From contig JAKZAN010000002.1 of the NCBI GenBank assembly GCA_023053545.1, positions 4,510,375-4,574,374 on the forward strand: a stretch of 64,000 nucleotides of DNA, in the 5' to 3' direction. The notes beneath the pieces were generated by a model. The model saw nothing but the letters and a program-made list of their open reading frames with translations, ran no database searches and was not told where the DNA came from. Shown here in pieces: positions 12,901-25,102 of this stretch (its first letter is position 1; every line of letters begins with the position of its first letter). The stretch is from Lepidurus packardi. Taxonomy: Eukaryota > Arthropoda > Branchiopoda > Notostraca > Triopsidae. Made by a program: the position numbers and the translations under genes.

Positions 12901-15378
12901 AGTTTTTCAACTGTGTTGTTAAATTTCTTTTAAATCTCTATTTCAATCTTTGTTTCAAGTTGCATAATCTCATGAAATAGAGGTAGGTCATCAGTGCCAT
13001 CTTTTGACGACAAACATCAACTATTTTAACTACACCATTGGCTTATAATAATAAATTCTAATACGTTATGTATCGTAAAAATCACAATTTCATGATAATA
13101 ATAAAAGAAAATTGATAGCATTGACAAAATTTGTTTACATAGACTTAAAATAAATTTCCTAACACTTTGGATGGATTCAATATGAGAATTTCGTATAGGT
13201 GAGTCCCAGTAGCAGTACGGTGAGCCCAGGAGACAAGTCTGGTGGCATGGTGCAGCAACGAAGTCCGACGCATGTTTTCGCGACGCCTTTACGAGTCCAT
13301 ACATCTTCCCATTCAGTGCCACCAACGCCCATGTCTTTAGGCGGGCTATTAACGCTCGCCCCGAGATCCACTTACATCACAACGCCCAGCCACGGTCACC
13401 ACGCTGGTCTTCCGCCCGCCGTTTCTCGTCCTTCTTCCTCCTCATTTTCGCGCCCTCCGCCGGCGTCTTTGTCTTCAACCTTGTCATCTTCCTCTTCGAC
13501 CCCCAATGTCATGCCTCTTAGCATGGAGAAGTTGTGGGAGTACGAAAGATTAGCTGCTAATAAACCTCCCCATACCGGCCATGCCGATTCGCAGGCGTTG
13601 GACTATTCGGTGTGTCCGTCGAGACCGCATGGGTCGGCTGAGCTGGAAACGAGCACGCCCTTAGCGCCTGGGCGAGCGGACGTCCATGAAGAGGAAGAGG
13701 ACGATACACCCATGGTGTGCATGATCTGCGAGGACAAAGCCACGGGGCTGCATTACGGTATCATCACCTGTGAAGGCTGCAAAGGCTTTTTCAAACGGAC
13801 AGTGCAAAACAAACGGGTGTATACGTGTGTGGCAGAAGGGAACTGTGAAATTACAAAAGCGCAAAGGAACCGGTGTCAGTACTGTCGATTTCAAAAGTGT
13901 CTGAGGCAAGGCATGGTTCTCGCTGGTATATTAATTTACTAAAATAAAAATAAAACCAAAAAATCAGAATTTTTTGTTTCTTCCTATTGCAGCGGTGAGA
14001 GAAGACCGAATGCCTGGAGGACGAAATTCGGGAGCGGTTTACAATTTGTACAAAGTCAAATACCGGAAACATAAAAAAGCAACGAAAACTGTGGGTAGTT
14101 CAGCTTCGCAGACGGCTGTTAATGGGTACACGAACGGCCACCATCAGAGTAATTTGAGTTCCACCAAGTTATCGCCTGAGAAACCCAGCCAAGATCCGTC
14201 TCCTTATACCAGTGGGCAAATTTTAAAGACGGCGTTAACAAATCCTTCGGAAGTAAGATATTTAAAAAAAAATTATTTAGTAAATTATTGTGGGGGATTG
14301 TGGCTAAAAGATGGTTCATTTATAGGTAGTGCATTTGCGTCGGAGGCTGGAAAGTGCGGTCAGTTCCTCGCGGGATGGCCCAATGTCGTATGATAGTGCT
14401 ATGTCCATGATTTGCAGTTTGGTGTACTGCGACGAGTTTGAAGATATTGCTACACTCAGACACTTGGATGACCTGTTGGACACCAAAGCCGATCTCTCTG
14501 AAAAATTATGTCAAATAGGCGACTCAATTGTGTATAAGTTGGTGCAATGGACCAAGAGACTTCCCTTCTACTCTGAACTTCCTGTGGAAGTAAGTTTTAT
14601 TGGTCTTTTTTGTTTTCTTTTTAGTATCGTAATCGAAATAGAGGTACAGTGATATTAAATCATTGTTTACTTTTTATGTGTAGGTTCATACTCGCTTATT
14701 GACCCATAAATGGCATGAACTGCTGGTCTTGACCACATCAGCGTACCAAGCCATTCATGGACCACGCCCTTTCAAAACTAGCCACCGGAACGAAGGAGAT
14801 AATATGGATATCACGGAATCCGAGTTCCTAAGCCAAGTATCGGGCAATTTGATGACGTTACAAGCCTGTTTAGCAGCCATGATGGGTAGGCCTTTAACTT
14901 TGGACCAATTACGTCAAGACGTGGGATTGATGGTCGAGCGCATCACCCATGTCACCATGATGCTGCAAAAGTGCGAGTTGCGAATGGAAGAGTACGTTTG
15001 CCTTAAAGTCATTGCCATGTTATCTCAACGTAAGTTCCCACCGCTTTCTCCCTTATTACATGTCTGAGCTAATCATTCGTACGTTCTTGTCCTTCAACAG
15101 CCAAAGGTTCCGTATGTGCAGAATTGGAATCAATACAAGAAAGATACATGTCCTGCCTCCAGACGTACGTCGAACATCATTACCCTCAGCATCCTGGGAG
15201 ATTTTCGGACTTGTTGCTCCGACTTCCTGAGGTAAATTTCTTCAAAACAAGTTCTATTTTTAGTTTTCAGTTGTATTAACTATTCTTTTGTGAACAGGTC
15301 CAATCAGCAGCCACATTACTCCTTGAGAGCAAGATGTTCTACGTACCCTTCCTTCTCAATTCAGCAATTCAAAGATAG
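9946..15378 (+). CDS. Hr4: Nuclear hormone receptor HR4 (NR6A type)
   Basis: Nine coding exons: 9946-10054, 10151-10310, 11338-12355, 13199-13925, 13993-14252, 14326-14589, 14684-15029, 15101-15231, 15298-15378; all GT-AG, phases consistent, 1,031 residues. The N-terminus contains [20 protein letters not shown], matching the conserved HR4 start region. [15 protein letters not shown] near residue 315 is another HR4 block. The DNA-binding domain (about 602-670) has two C4 zinc modules ([20 protein letters not shown]) followed by the A-box region [20 protein letters not shown]. The ligand-binding domain fills about 759-1031 and ends [17 protein letters not shown]. In insects HR4 is an ecdysone-pathway transcription factor; that role here is from family knowledge. 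The first ATG after the acceptor is used; MSLFQD lies 16 codons in and could be an alternative start. Serine/proline-rich linkers fill exons 3 and 4. Confidence 0.95.
10390..10848. mobile_element. pogo-like MITE in Hr4 intron 2
   Basis: The ends are imperfect inverted repeats: left CAGTAGATGCTGCTT then TTGTGATCAC; right, read on the opposite strand, TAGTAGACCCCGCTTA then TTGTGATCAC. TA lies at both borders (10388-10389 and 10849-10850), as expected for Tc1/mariner-pogo target duplication. There is no transposase ORF, so it is non-autonomous. A shorter relative in the opposite orientation is at 25103-25405. Confidence 0.75.
12609..13008. repeat. Foldback element in Hr4 intron 3
   Basis: GTCAAAAGATGGCGCTG at 12609-12625 is repeated inverted at 12992-13008 with one mismatch. 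A second inverted match (TTGAAACAAA) lies just inside both ends. The 400-bp span is AT-rich and non-coding. This resembles a MITE or other foldback element, but I could not define a target-site duplication. Confidence 0.5.
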
Positions 15379-16775
15379 CCCATATAATATATCGTACCGT
15401 AATGCTAGAGCTAGAGGCGGAATTAGAAGAAAAAGAGCCATAGCGAGGGGGCGCCCTTTTCCCCAGTGCAATAGTGCGTTTGAGGACCAGTTTTCGTTCA
15501 TGAACAAAGACCATCGCAAGTGAAAGAGGTGTTGTCAAACAGCGCCTTTTCTTTAGCAGTGCGTTTATATATGCTTAGTGCAATCCGAATGCAAAGTGAA
15601 AGTCGGGGTAAATGTTTGACGCATGGGCGAAAATTGTTTTAGACCTCACAACGTCACATCATTTTTGATTAGATATAAACATCGGACACAATCTTGGTTC
15701 TTTATTTATTTATTTTTGGGACACTTTTTTGTACCTTACGTCCGTTTACTTTTGTATTTTTTTTGTTTGTGTACAGTGCAGAGGTTTATCGTGTTCTCAC
15801 GCTACCCACCTACGATTTTGCTTTGGTCTTAATGATTTAGCTTTATGTATTGAAAATCGCTATCTGTTTCTTTCGGTTTTCGAAAGATTCCTATTTATGT
15901 TTTGGTCTCCAGCATCTCATTTCGATTCGAGTGGCTTATTGGAAAGGCAGTGTAGGGAAAGAAGAAGTTGTAAAAACAAAGAAAGACAAACTGGTTTGGC
16001 TAGAAGATAAAGTAAGTTCGAGCAGATAGGCATTGTGTTACTACGGTTTTTCGCTCCGTGCTGGTCTCGGTGTGTTCAATTGCATTGCTACGTCCCGTGA
16101 TCGTCTTTTTAACTTTTTTTCTGCCCTTGTCTGTTGTCAGATGTGTGATCACCGCCACCTCTAATTTTTTGCAACGTTTTTGATAAAAAGTCCATTAACT
16201 CCGCTACAAACTGGATCGAATTTATTTTTGCCACTGTTACCCAATTGTAAACCCTCATAGTTTTCGGTTAATCCACTTATAAACTCTACGTTCCCCCAAC
16301 CCATCCCCTTCGTAAAACAGAAATCATAACAAAACACACAACAAACGAACATTTTTAAAATTAGTCTGCGTAGTTTTACGTATGTATGGTGACAAAAGTT
16401 TACTGTGACTGTGGTGTGTGTTATAGCGAAAAAGAAATTTTGGATGAGATGAGCAAAAAATGCGGGGAGTGGCCTTTTTTCAAGGGCCAAGCCCGCTATT
16501 ACAGAATCTTGCCTAAAAGCTTTTCAAGTTTATTTTCTGTGTTTTTCCATGTTCCTATTCTTTTATTCCTTTTCAAGTATCTCGAATAGAGGTAGATTTA
16601 CCCTAAGCTCGGATTTCAGGGTGAGGATGTCAAGGCAGAGAAGGTTCGACGCTTTCCTTGGGCTGTCAATAGAAAATACCCTTCCAGTCCACTTCAGTTC
16701 AACATGTGGTTCCACGGGGTAGTTTCGAGCAGCTATTGAGCAATCTCCCTCTGTTGTACACGTGGTAGAGCAGGC
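15379..16775. other. Hr4 3' UTR and intergenic spacer before alpha-tubulin
   Basis: No coding region is recognised. The left part is expected to be Hr4 3' UTR. I did not find an unambiguous AATAAA close to the stop, so the Hr4 transcript end is unplaced. Confidence 0.5.
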
Positions 16776-16810
16776 TATAAAGGCACTGAGAATAGAACAA
16801 TCTTGCAGTC
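16776..16810 (+). promoter_or_regulatory. TATA box and initiator of the alpha-tubulin gene
   Basis: TATAAAG at 16776-16782 is followed 31 bases later by an arthropod initiator-like GCAGTC (A at 16807). This is the expected TATA-to-start spacing and puts the start codon about 66 bases downstream of transcription start. Confidence 0.65.
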
Positions 16811-16872
16811 TTTAGAAACGTTGTACGTGGGAAGGGTTGTTTTATACGGCTCAAACTTGCCTTTTAAGCGTC

Positions 16873-18328
16873 ATGGTAAGCCTAAAACATGACTAATTTT
16901 AAGAATTGCGAAGTAAAAAACCTCTTATATAGCGTGAATGTATTTCCCTTCATGTCGGACAAGCCGGTGTCCAGATTGGAAACTCGTGCTGGGAGTTATA
17001 TTGCCACGAACATGGAATCAGCCCAGACGGAACCATGAGCAGCGCTAAAGCACCTAAGGATGAGTCCTTCACTACATTTTTCCAGGAGGTTGGAAGCAAC
17101 CGTTTCGTACCACGTTCAATCTTTGTGGACTTGGAACCCAGTGTTATTGGTAAACCGTAAAATATATGTAGGAAACCAAAAAAAAATATGGTTGGTACAT
17201 GTAGATTCTGTTCGCACCGGGCCTTACCGCCAGTTGTTCCATCCGGATCAGCTGATCACTGGCAAGGAGGATGCCGCCAACAATTATGCACGAGGGCACT
17301 ATACAATTGGCAAGGAGACCATCGACTCGGTAATGGACCGCATTCGCAAGCTAGCTGATCAATGCACTGGACTTCAAGGCTTTTTGGTCTTCCATTCTTT
17401 CGGTGGTGGTACCGGATCCGGATTTACCTCTCTGTTGGCAGAACGGCTGTCTGTGGATTACGGCAAGAAGTCCAAGCTACAATTTGCGGTCTACCCAGCT
17501 CCTCAAGTCTCGACTGCGGTTGTGGAACCCTACAATGCAGTCCTTACCACGCATTCCACCCTGGAGCATTCGGATTGCGCCTTTATGGTGGATAACGAAG
17601 CCATCTACGATATTTGTCGCCGCAATTTGCAAGTGGAGCGCCCTACATACTACAACTTGAATCGGCTCATCGGACAAGTTGTGTCTTCGATTACAGCTTC
17701 CCTTCGCTTCGACGGAGCGTTGAACGTTGACCTCGTGGAGTTCCAGACCAACTTGGTACCGTATCCACGAATTCATTTCCCTTTGGTGACATACGCGCCC
17801 ATTATCTCTGCTGAGCGAGCATTCCATGAGCAATTGTCCGTGGGGGAGATTACGAACGCCGTTTTTGATCCTGCTAATCAGATGGTTAAGTGCGACCCTC
17901 GTCATGGTAAGTACATGGCCTGTTGTATGTTGTATCGCGGAGACGTCGTACCCAAAGATGTCAACGCCGCCATTGCTGCCATCAAGACCAAGCGTACGAT
18001 TCAGTTTGTCGATTGGTGTCCTACGGGCTTCAAAGTCGGGATTAACTACCAACCACCCACCGTTGTACCTGGAGGAGATTTGGCCAAAGTGGAGCGCGCT
18101 GTGTGTATGTTGTCTAATACCACGGCCATTGCTGAAGCCTGGGCGCGGCTGAACCACAAGTTCGATTTGATGTACGGAAAGCGAGCCTTTGTTCATTGGT
18201 ACGTGGGCGAAGGAATGGAAGAAGGCGAATTCTCGGAAGCTCGCGAAGACTTGGCTGCCTTGGAGAAGGATTACGAAGAAGTTGGTATGGATTCCGGCCC
18301 TGCTGAAAATGATGGAGAAGAGTTTTGA
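16873..18328 (+). CDS. Alpha-tubulin
   Basis: Three exons: 16873-16875 (ATG alone, a common alpha-tubulin layout), 16933-17149 and 17205-18328; 447 residues. The protein starts [18 protein letters not shown] and keeps the GTP-binding glycine loop GGGTGSG, the H8-region [17 protein letters not shown] and the C-terminal [10 protein letters not shown]. It forms the microtubule heterodimer with beta-tubulin in the cytoplasm. Lys40, the lumenal acetylation site, is present, but the loop around it (AKAPKDES) is about two residues shorter than the usual form. The last residue is Phe after Glu-Glu instead of Tyr. Intron 2 is only 55 bp and open in one frame, so a naive single ORF starting at 17060 gives a false N-terminus. 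This looks like a divergent, possibly tissue-specific alpha isotype. Confidence 0.97.
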
Positions 18329-18391
18329 GTTAAAGTCATGTGAATTTAATTTCATTTACACTCGTTTTTAAATTGTTTGTTTTTAAATTGA

Positions 18392-18397
18392 AATAAA
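18392..18397 (+). terminator. Polyadenylation signal AATAAA of alpha-tubulin
   Basis: AATAAA lies 64 bases after the tubulin stop codon, in AT-rich sequence. Confidence 0.6.
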
Positions 18398-19061
18398 TTT
18401 GTTGCCGTAAAATTATTTCGTAATAACAAGCTTGGCCCTTATTTCGTAAAGTCACCAGTTTGCGTTTATCATGGATCACGTGTTTATTTGCAGTTTGGTG
18501 CCTCATCGTCATGTCACGTGACTTACTCTATACGTTCATCAATGCATATTAGGATCTGTTACCGTTTAACTAGGTTATTATCCAATGCTACTTGGAGATT
18601 AGCGGGCTGAAGTATGTTCTTTGGGTTATATTTCTGAAAATAGCGCCCAAAAGAAAGACGATTCGCAGCTCAGTCGTTACAAGACGAGCGGCACTCGGAG
18701 TTCGGAAGTGAGAATAATCAGTCAGGGTCAGGCGCTTTAATATCCAAGACGATTGTGATAGAACAATTGTGCTCTGGTAATATCGTTCCACTCTCAGGAA
18801 TAATTCCGGTGATAAATAGTGTATATACAATCGTATTCTTTGGTGTGAATATATAAAGTAAGCTGATTCGTAATTAATAGAACGAAGAAGGAGCGATTTC
18901 CCCCAAAACACTCACATAACATGTTAACTTTTTGACCTTTCCTTCCTACTTCTGAACTTCAGCATGTAACCATTAATTTGGCTAAAAGTGTATTTGCTTT
19001 CTAGAGAGTACAAGAGCACAGTTATTCAGGCAAATTTACCTGAAAACAGCTAAATCGTACG
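18398..19061. other. Intergenic spacer
   Basis: Between the tubulin poly(A) signal and the SCaMC start codon. I see no gene; the right part should hold the SCaMC promoter and 5' UTR. Confidence 0.5.
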
Positions 19062-21519
19062 ATGGTCGTTTCCAAAACCAAGAAAATGGAAACCCCTCTA
19101 TCCCACTATTCATACGACCTGCCTTCAGAGGAAGAAGAACGACTTGGAAAGCTATTTGGTGACTTGGATTTTAACGGCGATGGAATTGTCGACATTCACG
19201 ATCTATCTGAAGGCTTGAAACGTCTAGGAGTTCCCGGAAACTTTCAACACGGCTATGCTCAGGTGAGTTTAGGCTCTTGAGACACACATGCTAAACTTTC
19301 TCTTTTTCAGAAATTTTTGGAACAATCTGACCAAAATCAAAGCGGTGATATAACCTTGGCCGAGTTCATCCATTATGTAAAAGAGCATGAAAAGCGGCTT
19401 AAGCTCCTCTTCTCCCATGTTGACAAAAACAAGGACGGTAGGTGTTCTTTTCCTGTTGCATAACTGAACTTCAAGTTTTATTATAGGTCGGATCGACTCT
19501 TCCGAAATTATGAGTGCCTTCAAAGATCTGGGAATTCATATAGACCGTAAAGAAGCCCTAAGTTTACTCAAACGGTAAGATTACTCTGTCCTTGAGCATT
19601 GTAACCTGCCATTAGGATGTGCGCGTGGCACATTTAGTTCAAGTATCAGTGTTTCGTTTAGCTTCTCATAATGCTTTTTGCTATGGTTGTTGTTATATGG
19701 CCTTTTCCTATTGCAGCATGGAAAATTCACAGAAATATCAAACAGGACGGAGAAAAAGTGCGAACGGCCGATGGTGGGTAAAAAATGTGTCAGCTTAACC
19801 TGTGTTTTAGATTTTAAATACTCAGGATACACCTTTAGTTCCGTGTTACATAAGTCTCTTATCCCGCTAATGATCGTACCCTTGAATCCCACGTGTAATC
19901 GTAGCTTGACTGTCTTTCTTTACCTCCCTGTTGGGTCCTTAGATATAATTACCTCGACTCAATACTAATTAGCTCAAATTTGCGCCTGTGTTTCTAGCAT
20001 GGACCGACAAGGAACACTCGAAATCAGCTTTGATGAATGGCGAGACTATTTATTATTCCATCCCACGGCTGACCTACAAAGCATTATCCAGTATTGGCGA
20101 CATTCCACGGTAAAGAAAAAATAAATAAAAAATCTTCCTTCAGCTACTTTTTTTGTACGGGATCTAGTTTGTACTTTGCTTTACTCTTGCTGCACTTTCT
20201 ATGCCTTCCTTTTAGTTACGGATTCCGTATACGGTAAATGATTAGGTGTAAGGTGTCGTGGCAAATTCTGGGATTGGCTTACCACTTTTACTCTCATGTC
20301 TGTGTTTTATAAGGCTCCTTATATGTTGCAGTATATGGACGTCGGTGAAACAACCGCGGTGCCCGATGATTTTACCCTGCAAGAAATGCTATCTGGCATG
20401 TGGTGGCGACACCTGGTAGCGGGGGGCGTCGCCGGGGCTGTTTCACGTACTGCAACTGCACCGTTGGATCGTCTCAAAGTGTTCCTGCAAGTCCATGGCC
20501 TGAACCACTTTGGATCGCTCAAAGCCTGTTTACGTCATATGTACCAGGAAGGAGGCATGCGCAGTTTATGGCGAGGTAACGGTATCAACGTTCTAAAAAT
20601 CGCTCCGGAATCGGCTCTGAAGTTCATGGCGTACGAGCAAGCCAAACTAGCAATCCGAGGCAGTACCGCACGAGATCTATTGTTATACGAACGGTTTGTG
20701 GCAGGGTCTCTAGCGGGTTGTTTCTCACAAACGTTAATCTACCCCTTGGAAGTCCTCAAAACGCGATTAGCCTTGCGGACAACGGGGCAATACAAGGGGA
20801 TTTGGGATGCGGCAACCAAGCTTTACGCTAGAGAAGGATTCGGGGTGTTTTTTCGAGGGTACGTGCCGAATCTGCTGGGTATCATACCCTACGCAGGCAT
20901 TGATTTGGCTGTATACGAGGTAAAAGATCGCAAGATCCATTTTCAACCAATTTTAAATTAAATTTTTTAAAAAATTGATGGATTCGAAATCGATTGATTA
21001 AAAAGCGAACGATAAAAAGTAAAAGATCGATTTTAATTATTATTATTATTTAAATAGACATTGAAGAAATCATGGCTGGACAATCACTCTGGAGGAGATA
21101 AACCTACGGTTTGGGTTTTACTGGGTTGCGGTACCGTGTCTTCCACCTGTGGGCAAATCGCCTCGTACCCACTCGCGCTAGTGCGAACGCGTTTGCAAGC
21201 TGCGGGTAAGTTTTTTGTTGGCTTGGTTTGAATTTTTTTTTTAGTAATAGCCTTGGTTGTGAATATAGCTCAGTTAAAAACTTCTATTCCTGCCACGGCA
21301 GCTATTGCGACGGGTCCCACGCCCACGGGAACAACCTCGGCCTCGCAACAAGTACCTTTGACGATGACGTCGGTATTTCGAAATATTATAGCGACGGAGG
21401 GACTGCCCGGACTGTACCGAGGCATCACACCGAACTTTATGAAAGTGGCGCCCGCGGTTTCCATCAGCTACGTAGTCTATGAGCATTGTCGGCAAGCCTT
21501 GGGAGTCACAATGACGTGA
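19062..21519 (+). CDS. Calcium-binding mitochondrial ATP-Mg/phosphate carrier (SCaMC, SLC25A24/25/23 type)
   Basis: Seven exons: 19062-19262, 19311-19437, 19487-19574, 19998-20109, 20332-20919, 21058-21205, 21269-21519; 504 residues, phases consistent. The N-terminal third has EF-hands: [36 protein letters not shown] and a degenerate fourth ([17 protein letters not shown]). The C-terminal part is a six-helix mitochondrial carrier with the three signature motifs PLDRLK, PLEVLK and PLALVR. In this family the EF-hands sense cytosolic calcium and gate exchange of ATP-Mg for phosphate across the inner mitochondrial membrane. ATG at 19062 is the first in frame; a second at 19086 would remove eight residues. 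The last acceptor is the one at 21267-21268, which continues the frame as AQLKTS. Confidence 0.95.
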
Positions 21520-24500
21520 TAGCTGTTATTTTAGCCCTATGAAGAATAATTTAAGCGCGTTTTTTTTTTTCGTTTTACCATTTATGCAAAAATCCTAGCC
21601 GTGTTATTTAAAATGAATCCATTTGTTCGTGTCTTCTTTAACACGTGGGACTTCCTTCTATGCTGGAATATTTTGCCACGCTTATTCTATTTCTGCCAGG
21701 CTTGCAAGACAAGTGAAATAGCTGTATATTACTTAGCCCGGTCTGGTCTTTTTTTCTCTCCTGTAAATTTTGCAGTAACTGCGCATGGAGGAAAAGGCGC
21801 AAGGGAAGTGCGCCTGGCGAAAGTTGGGTTGTGATGGGAAAGTTAGGGGGAACGAAAGCAATGAAACATGCAAGAATACAATTTGGTACTATTGCTAGGT
21901 CTCTGCAATTCAATTATAATCTCTTAAGTTTGCTTAACCTACAAAGTTAGAGATAGAAAAGGTCCAAAGTTCGGTGGGTCATGGAAAAACCTGTTCGTAA
22001 CGTTTAGGCGCCTTTTTCATCGTGAATGTTAATAACTAGGTGGCATAGGCTGTCTCAGTTTGGTAAGTAGCATTTTCTAGTGGCAGTCTGTGAAGTGTCA
22101 GTGGATTGGAATGTGGTCATTTTCTCTTCATAATAACGGAAATACCCTTTGTAACAAGTGTCTTTAAGCTAGTTTTTATTCTAATGTGGACATTATACAC
22201 AGTAGGGAGGTAAGCTTTTCAATTTATTGATCATACCATGGGAGTTTGGTTTCTTATTATGGAGTGTCACAACACAAAGAGATTCACCTATACGCTATAA
22301 AGCCAACCCGAATGGCTTGGTTGTTTTGTTTGTGAAGTTTATGATAGCATACCCTGTCCAAACCAAGTAATTAGGATTACAATGATAAGGTAATCCATAA
22401 TATTCTTGCATTGAGTGTTTAGATCTCTGCATCACATCAGTTTAAAGCCAGTGATAGACCGGCATTAGTTTAAATTGTGCAACACTGAGGGTATTGAAAC
22501 ATTAAGTGTTATTTTTCAGGTATTATGCGACCACTTGTGGACACATCCTTCCTAAAAAAGAGTGCCGCGTCAAAACCGTCTAACACACATTTCTTATTCC
22601 ATAAAAAGCATGGGCGAAAGAACGAAAAAACAGCTTCAAGTCCAGGTGCCAACTTAGCTTAAGGGAAATAGCGTAATTTCTATGCACATGAAACTACAGG
22701 TTGTGCAAACTTCATTATTTATTTGCCTCAGAAACTACTTTCTACTGCAACTTTCAGTTGTTCTTTGTTAAGCGCTGTGTTCCTATAACAAGTCCGCGAA
22801 TGACAGGAGGTCTTTGAACAAAAGCTCGAGTCATAGCTTGTAGTTATGCTTGAGAGAGGTGGAAAAGGTTAAGCATGCAGGGAATATGATCTGGCACGTT
22901 GCTTAGAACGTTAGAACCTTATAGGCAGGACTGTTGTTTCCTTTTTCTTTCTTTCTTAATATTCCAACCATTTCGTTGCTCAATTTCAAGTTACTTAGCA
23001 CTGACCACTGTTCCCAGAAAGAAACGCGAGCGTGCTACCTAGAAATCTTGTTTCCGGTTACGGCACCACACCAATTAGATAGACTTGCAGAAAATTTTGA
23101 GCTAGGAGCATCCGTTATATATTTTTTTTCTGGCCTTTCAAGTCCAAATTTTAACATTAAAGCCGACCAGACAAGAAATTCGGGATCCCGTGTCATATCC
23201 TTATTGAGCTTTGTCGGCAGAAGCTTCCTGATAGTTTTGCTCCCGTCTTCTTTTCCGTTTTTTAATCGTAGCTGTGGAATTCCTTACTTGAGTTGTCGGC
23301 AATTTAATATAACGAAGACGGTCATAGTGGCAAGTAAGCTCACATGTTACCGATAGTCTTATTAAACGCCAGCTCCTCCCGGGAACCTGTTGGGTTTTAT
23401 ACACATTTTTAAATGTTTTTTATGCTTTTTTGTCTTAGGTGAGTATGAAGCAAATGCATAGATCCGGATTGGGGTATTAGATATTAGCTGCAACCTCAAA
23501 AGTGATTACCCGGATGGCTTCTGGTCACAATCTCTTTGGTTGTTGACGTCAGTCCAGCCAGACGTCAGTAGAAAAGGTGAAAAATGAAAAAAGGATCTCC
23601 ATTCTTTCATGTGTACGAGTTTAGAAAGGATGCTATACGACGTGTTCTTATAGGCAGGGCAGGAAATGCATTAAATAGTTCGTAAAACGCTCGACAAGTG
23701 TCCGCAAGAAGTCATCTCTATCGCTGCAACCGTTCCCATTGTTGCAGGTAGCTCCGTATGACTCATTCCCCCCTTCTCGTCCTTAGTCTGGTTCACCTTG
23801 TCGCCTCATCTGCATTAAATTCCCTCTTGACGTCATGTCTGGAGCGCACAAAAAGTAATTTTTTTTAATTCAAGGTGAAAACCAGACTGATAGATAGAAA
23901 ACTCACATGTGTTTGTTGAAAATATTCGTACCAAGCGCATTGGTTATACATTTGGTATGGTAGACTCTTTATAGTAGTATTTTAGATTTTTAGGCTATTT
24001 AATCCTTTTAAACGTTACTTTTATAATCCTCATTATCTAACAGGAAATTAATTGATCGGTGCTATAAAAACCTTCACTGGGTGGCTGGCAAACAAGAGCC
24101 TTAAGAAGTCATCCCCCCTTTTGGTGATGCGTGTTGGGATCAGAAAAACTCATTATAGACCTTACGCATTCCTGTTTGGAACTTTTGGGCGTGGCTTGGG
24201 TAAACTGCGGCTCGCAGATAACAGATTGGCAAGGAATGGGGAAAAAGATAGAAGGCTACTAATTACTGGATGCTAGGCAACAGGTTGTTACGCGTGGAAT
24301 GGGGCCCCGCACGACCCCCTTCAATGTAACACATACGCTATTGTACCGCATCAAAGAAAAGAAACCTTTTCCCCATCACACGAATGTTTCGTCATTATAA
24401 GGTTTTATCGTTTACGTCTTATAATTAAAGGAGGGTACCTTAGCGTCGCAAATTGTAAGAGATTAGCGTTAGTTTCGACCTCACTTTGACCTTTTTGCGG

Positions 24501-24542
24501 TTCTAGAGTAAAGAACCGTAAAGTGAAGTGCCACCACTAATG

Positions 24543-24570
24543 CAATACTCCCCACTACTGGGGAGTATTG
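24543..24570. repeat. Perfect hairpin, 12-bp stem, 4-base loop
   Basis: CAATACTCCCCA and its exact reverse complement flank the loop CTAC. A weaker 7-bp hairpin (CGGTTCT/AGAACCG) lies just upstream at 24498-24518. No T-run follows, and no gene boundary is close by. Confidence 0.7.
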
Positions 24571-25102
24571 GCGGAAGTTGTGGGGGGATGGGGAGGAGGT
24601 GAGGTCAGCTGTGTAGAGGGAATAAATTAGAAATTAGGGAGCTTAGGCAAGGCCAGAAGGAAGGAAGGACTGCGAAATTGACCTTGCCTTTTACCCAAAC
24701 GACGTTTTCTTCGAGAAAGCACCCACCCCTCCCATTTTGGGGTATGAGAGGAGAGAGAGCGAGCGTCTTTGGCACCTTTCGTAGAACGAACGACCTTCCG
24801 ACGTCCTTTATGCCGTCAGACCAGACCCCGAGCCGCCACACATGCTGTCAGAATATGGGCGTTTCCCCCCAGAACACTAAAAGGGATTCTTGCGTTCCTG
24901 TCGCTATGAGTAGCCCATTTTGGGTTATCATAACCAGACAAAGCCGATCTCCGCTATCTCTAAATCCGTAATAAGCCTCTGATGCTCTGAACGCTCTGAA
25001 CAGCGCTGCTTTGGGATGTTCAAAAGATTTGCTTGTTTTCATGTGTTATGTGATGTTTAACTGCTCGTGTACCGTAAACAGAGGCTTTTCCTCCTTCAAG
25101 CA

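Noticed and set aside
17060-17204. Alpha-tubulin start at 17060
   Set aside because: The first residues have no tubulin similarity and run through an intron; the true N-terminus comes from exons 16873-16875 and 16933-17149.
17477-18355. 292-codon open frame on the minus strand
   Set aside because: It lies entirely opposite the alpha-tubulin exon and shows no family features; it is a shadow of codon usage on the other strand.
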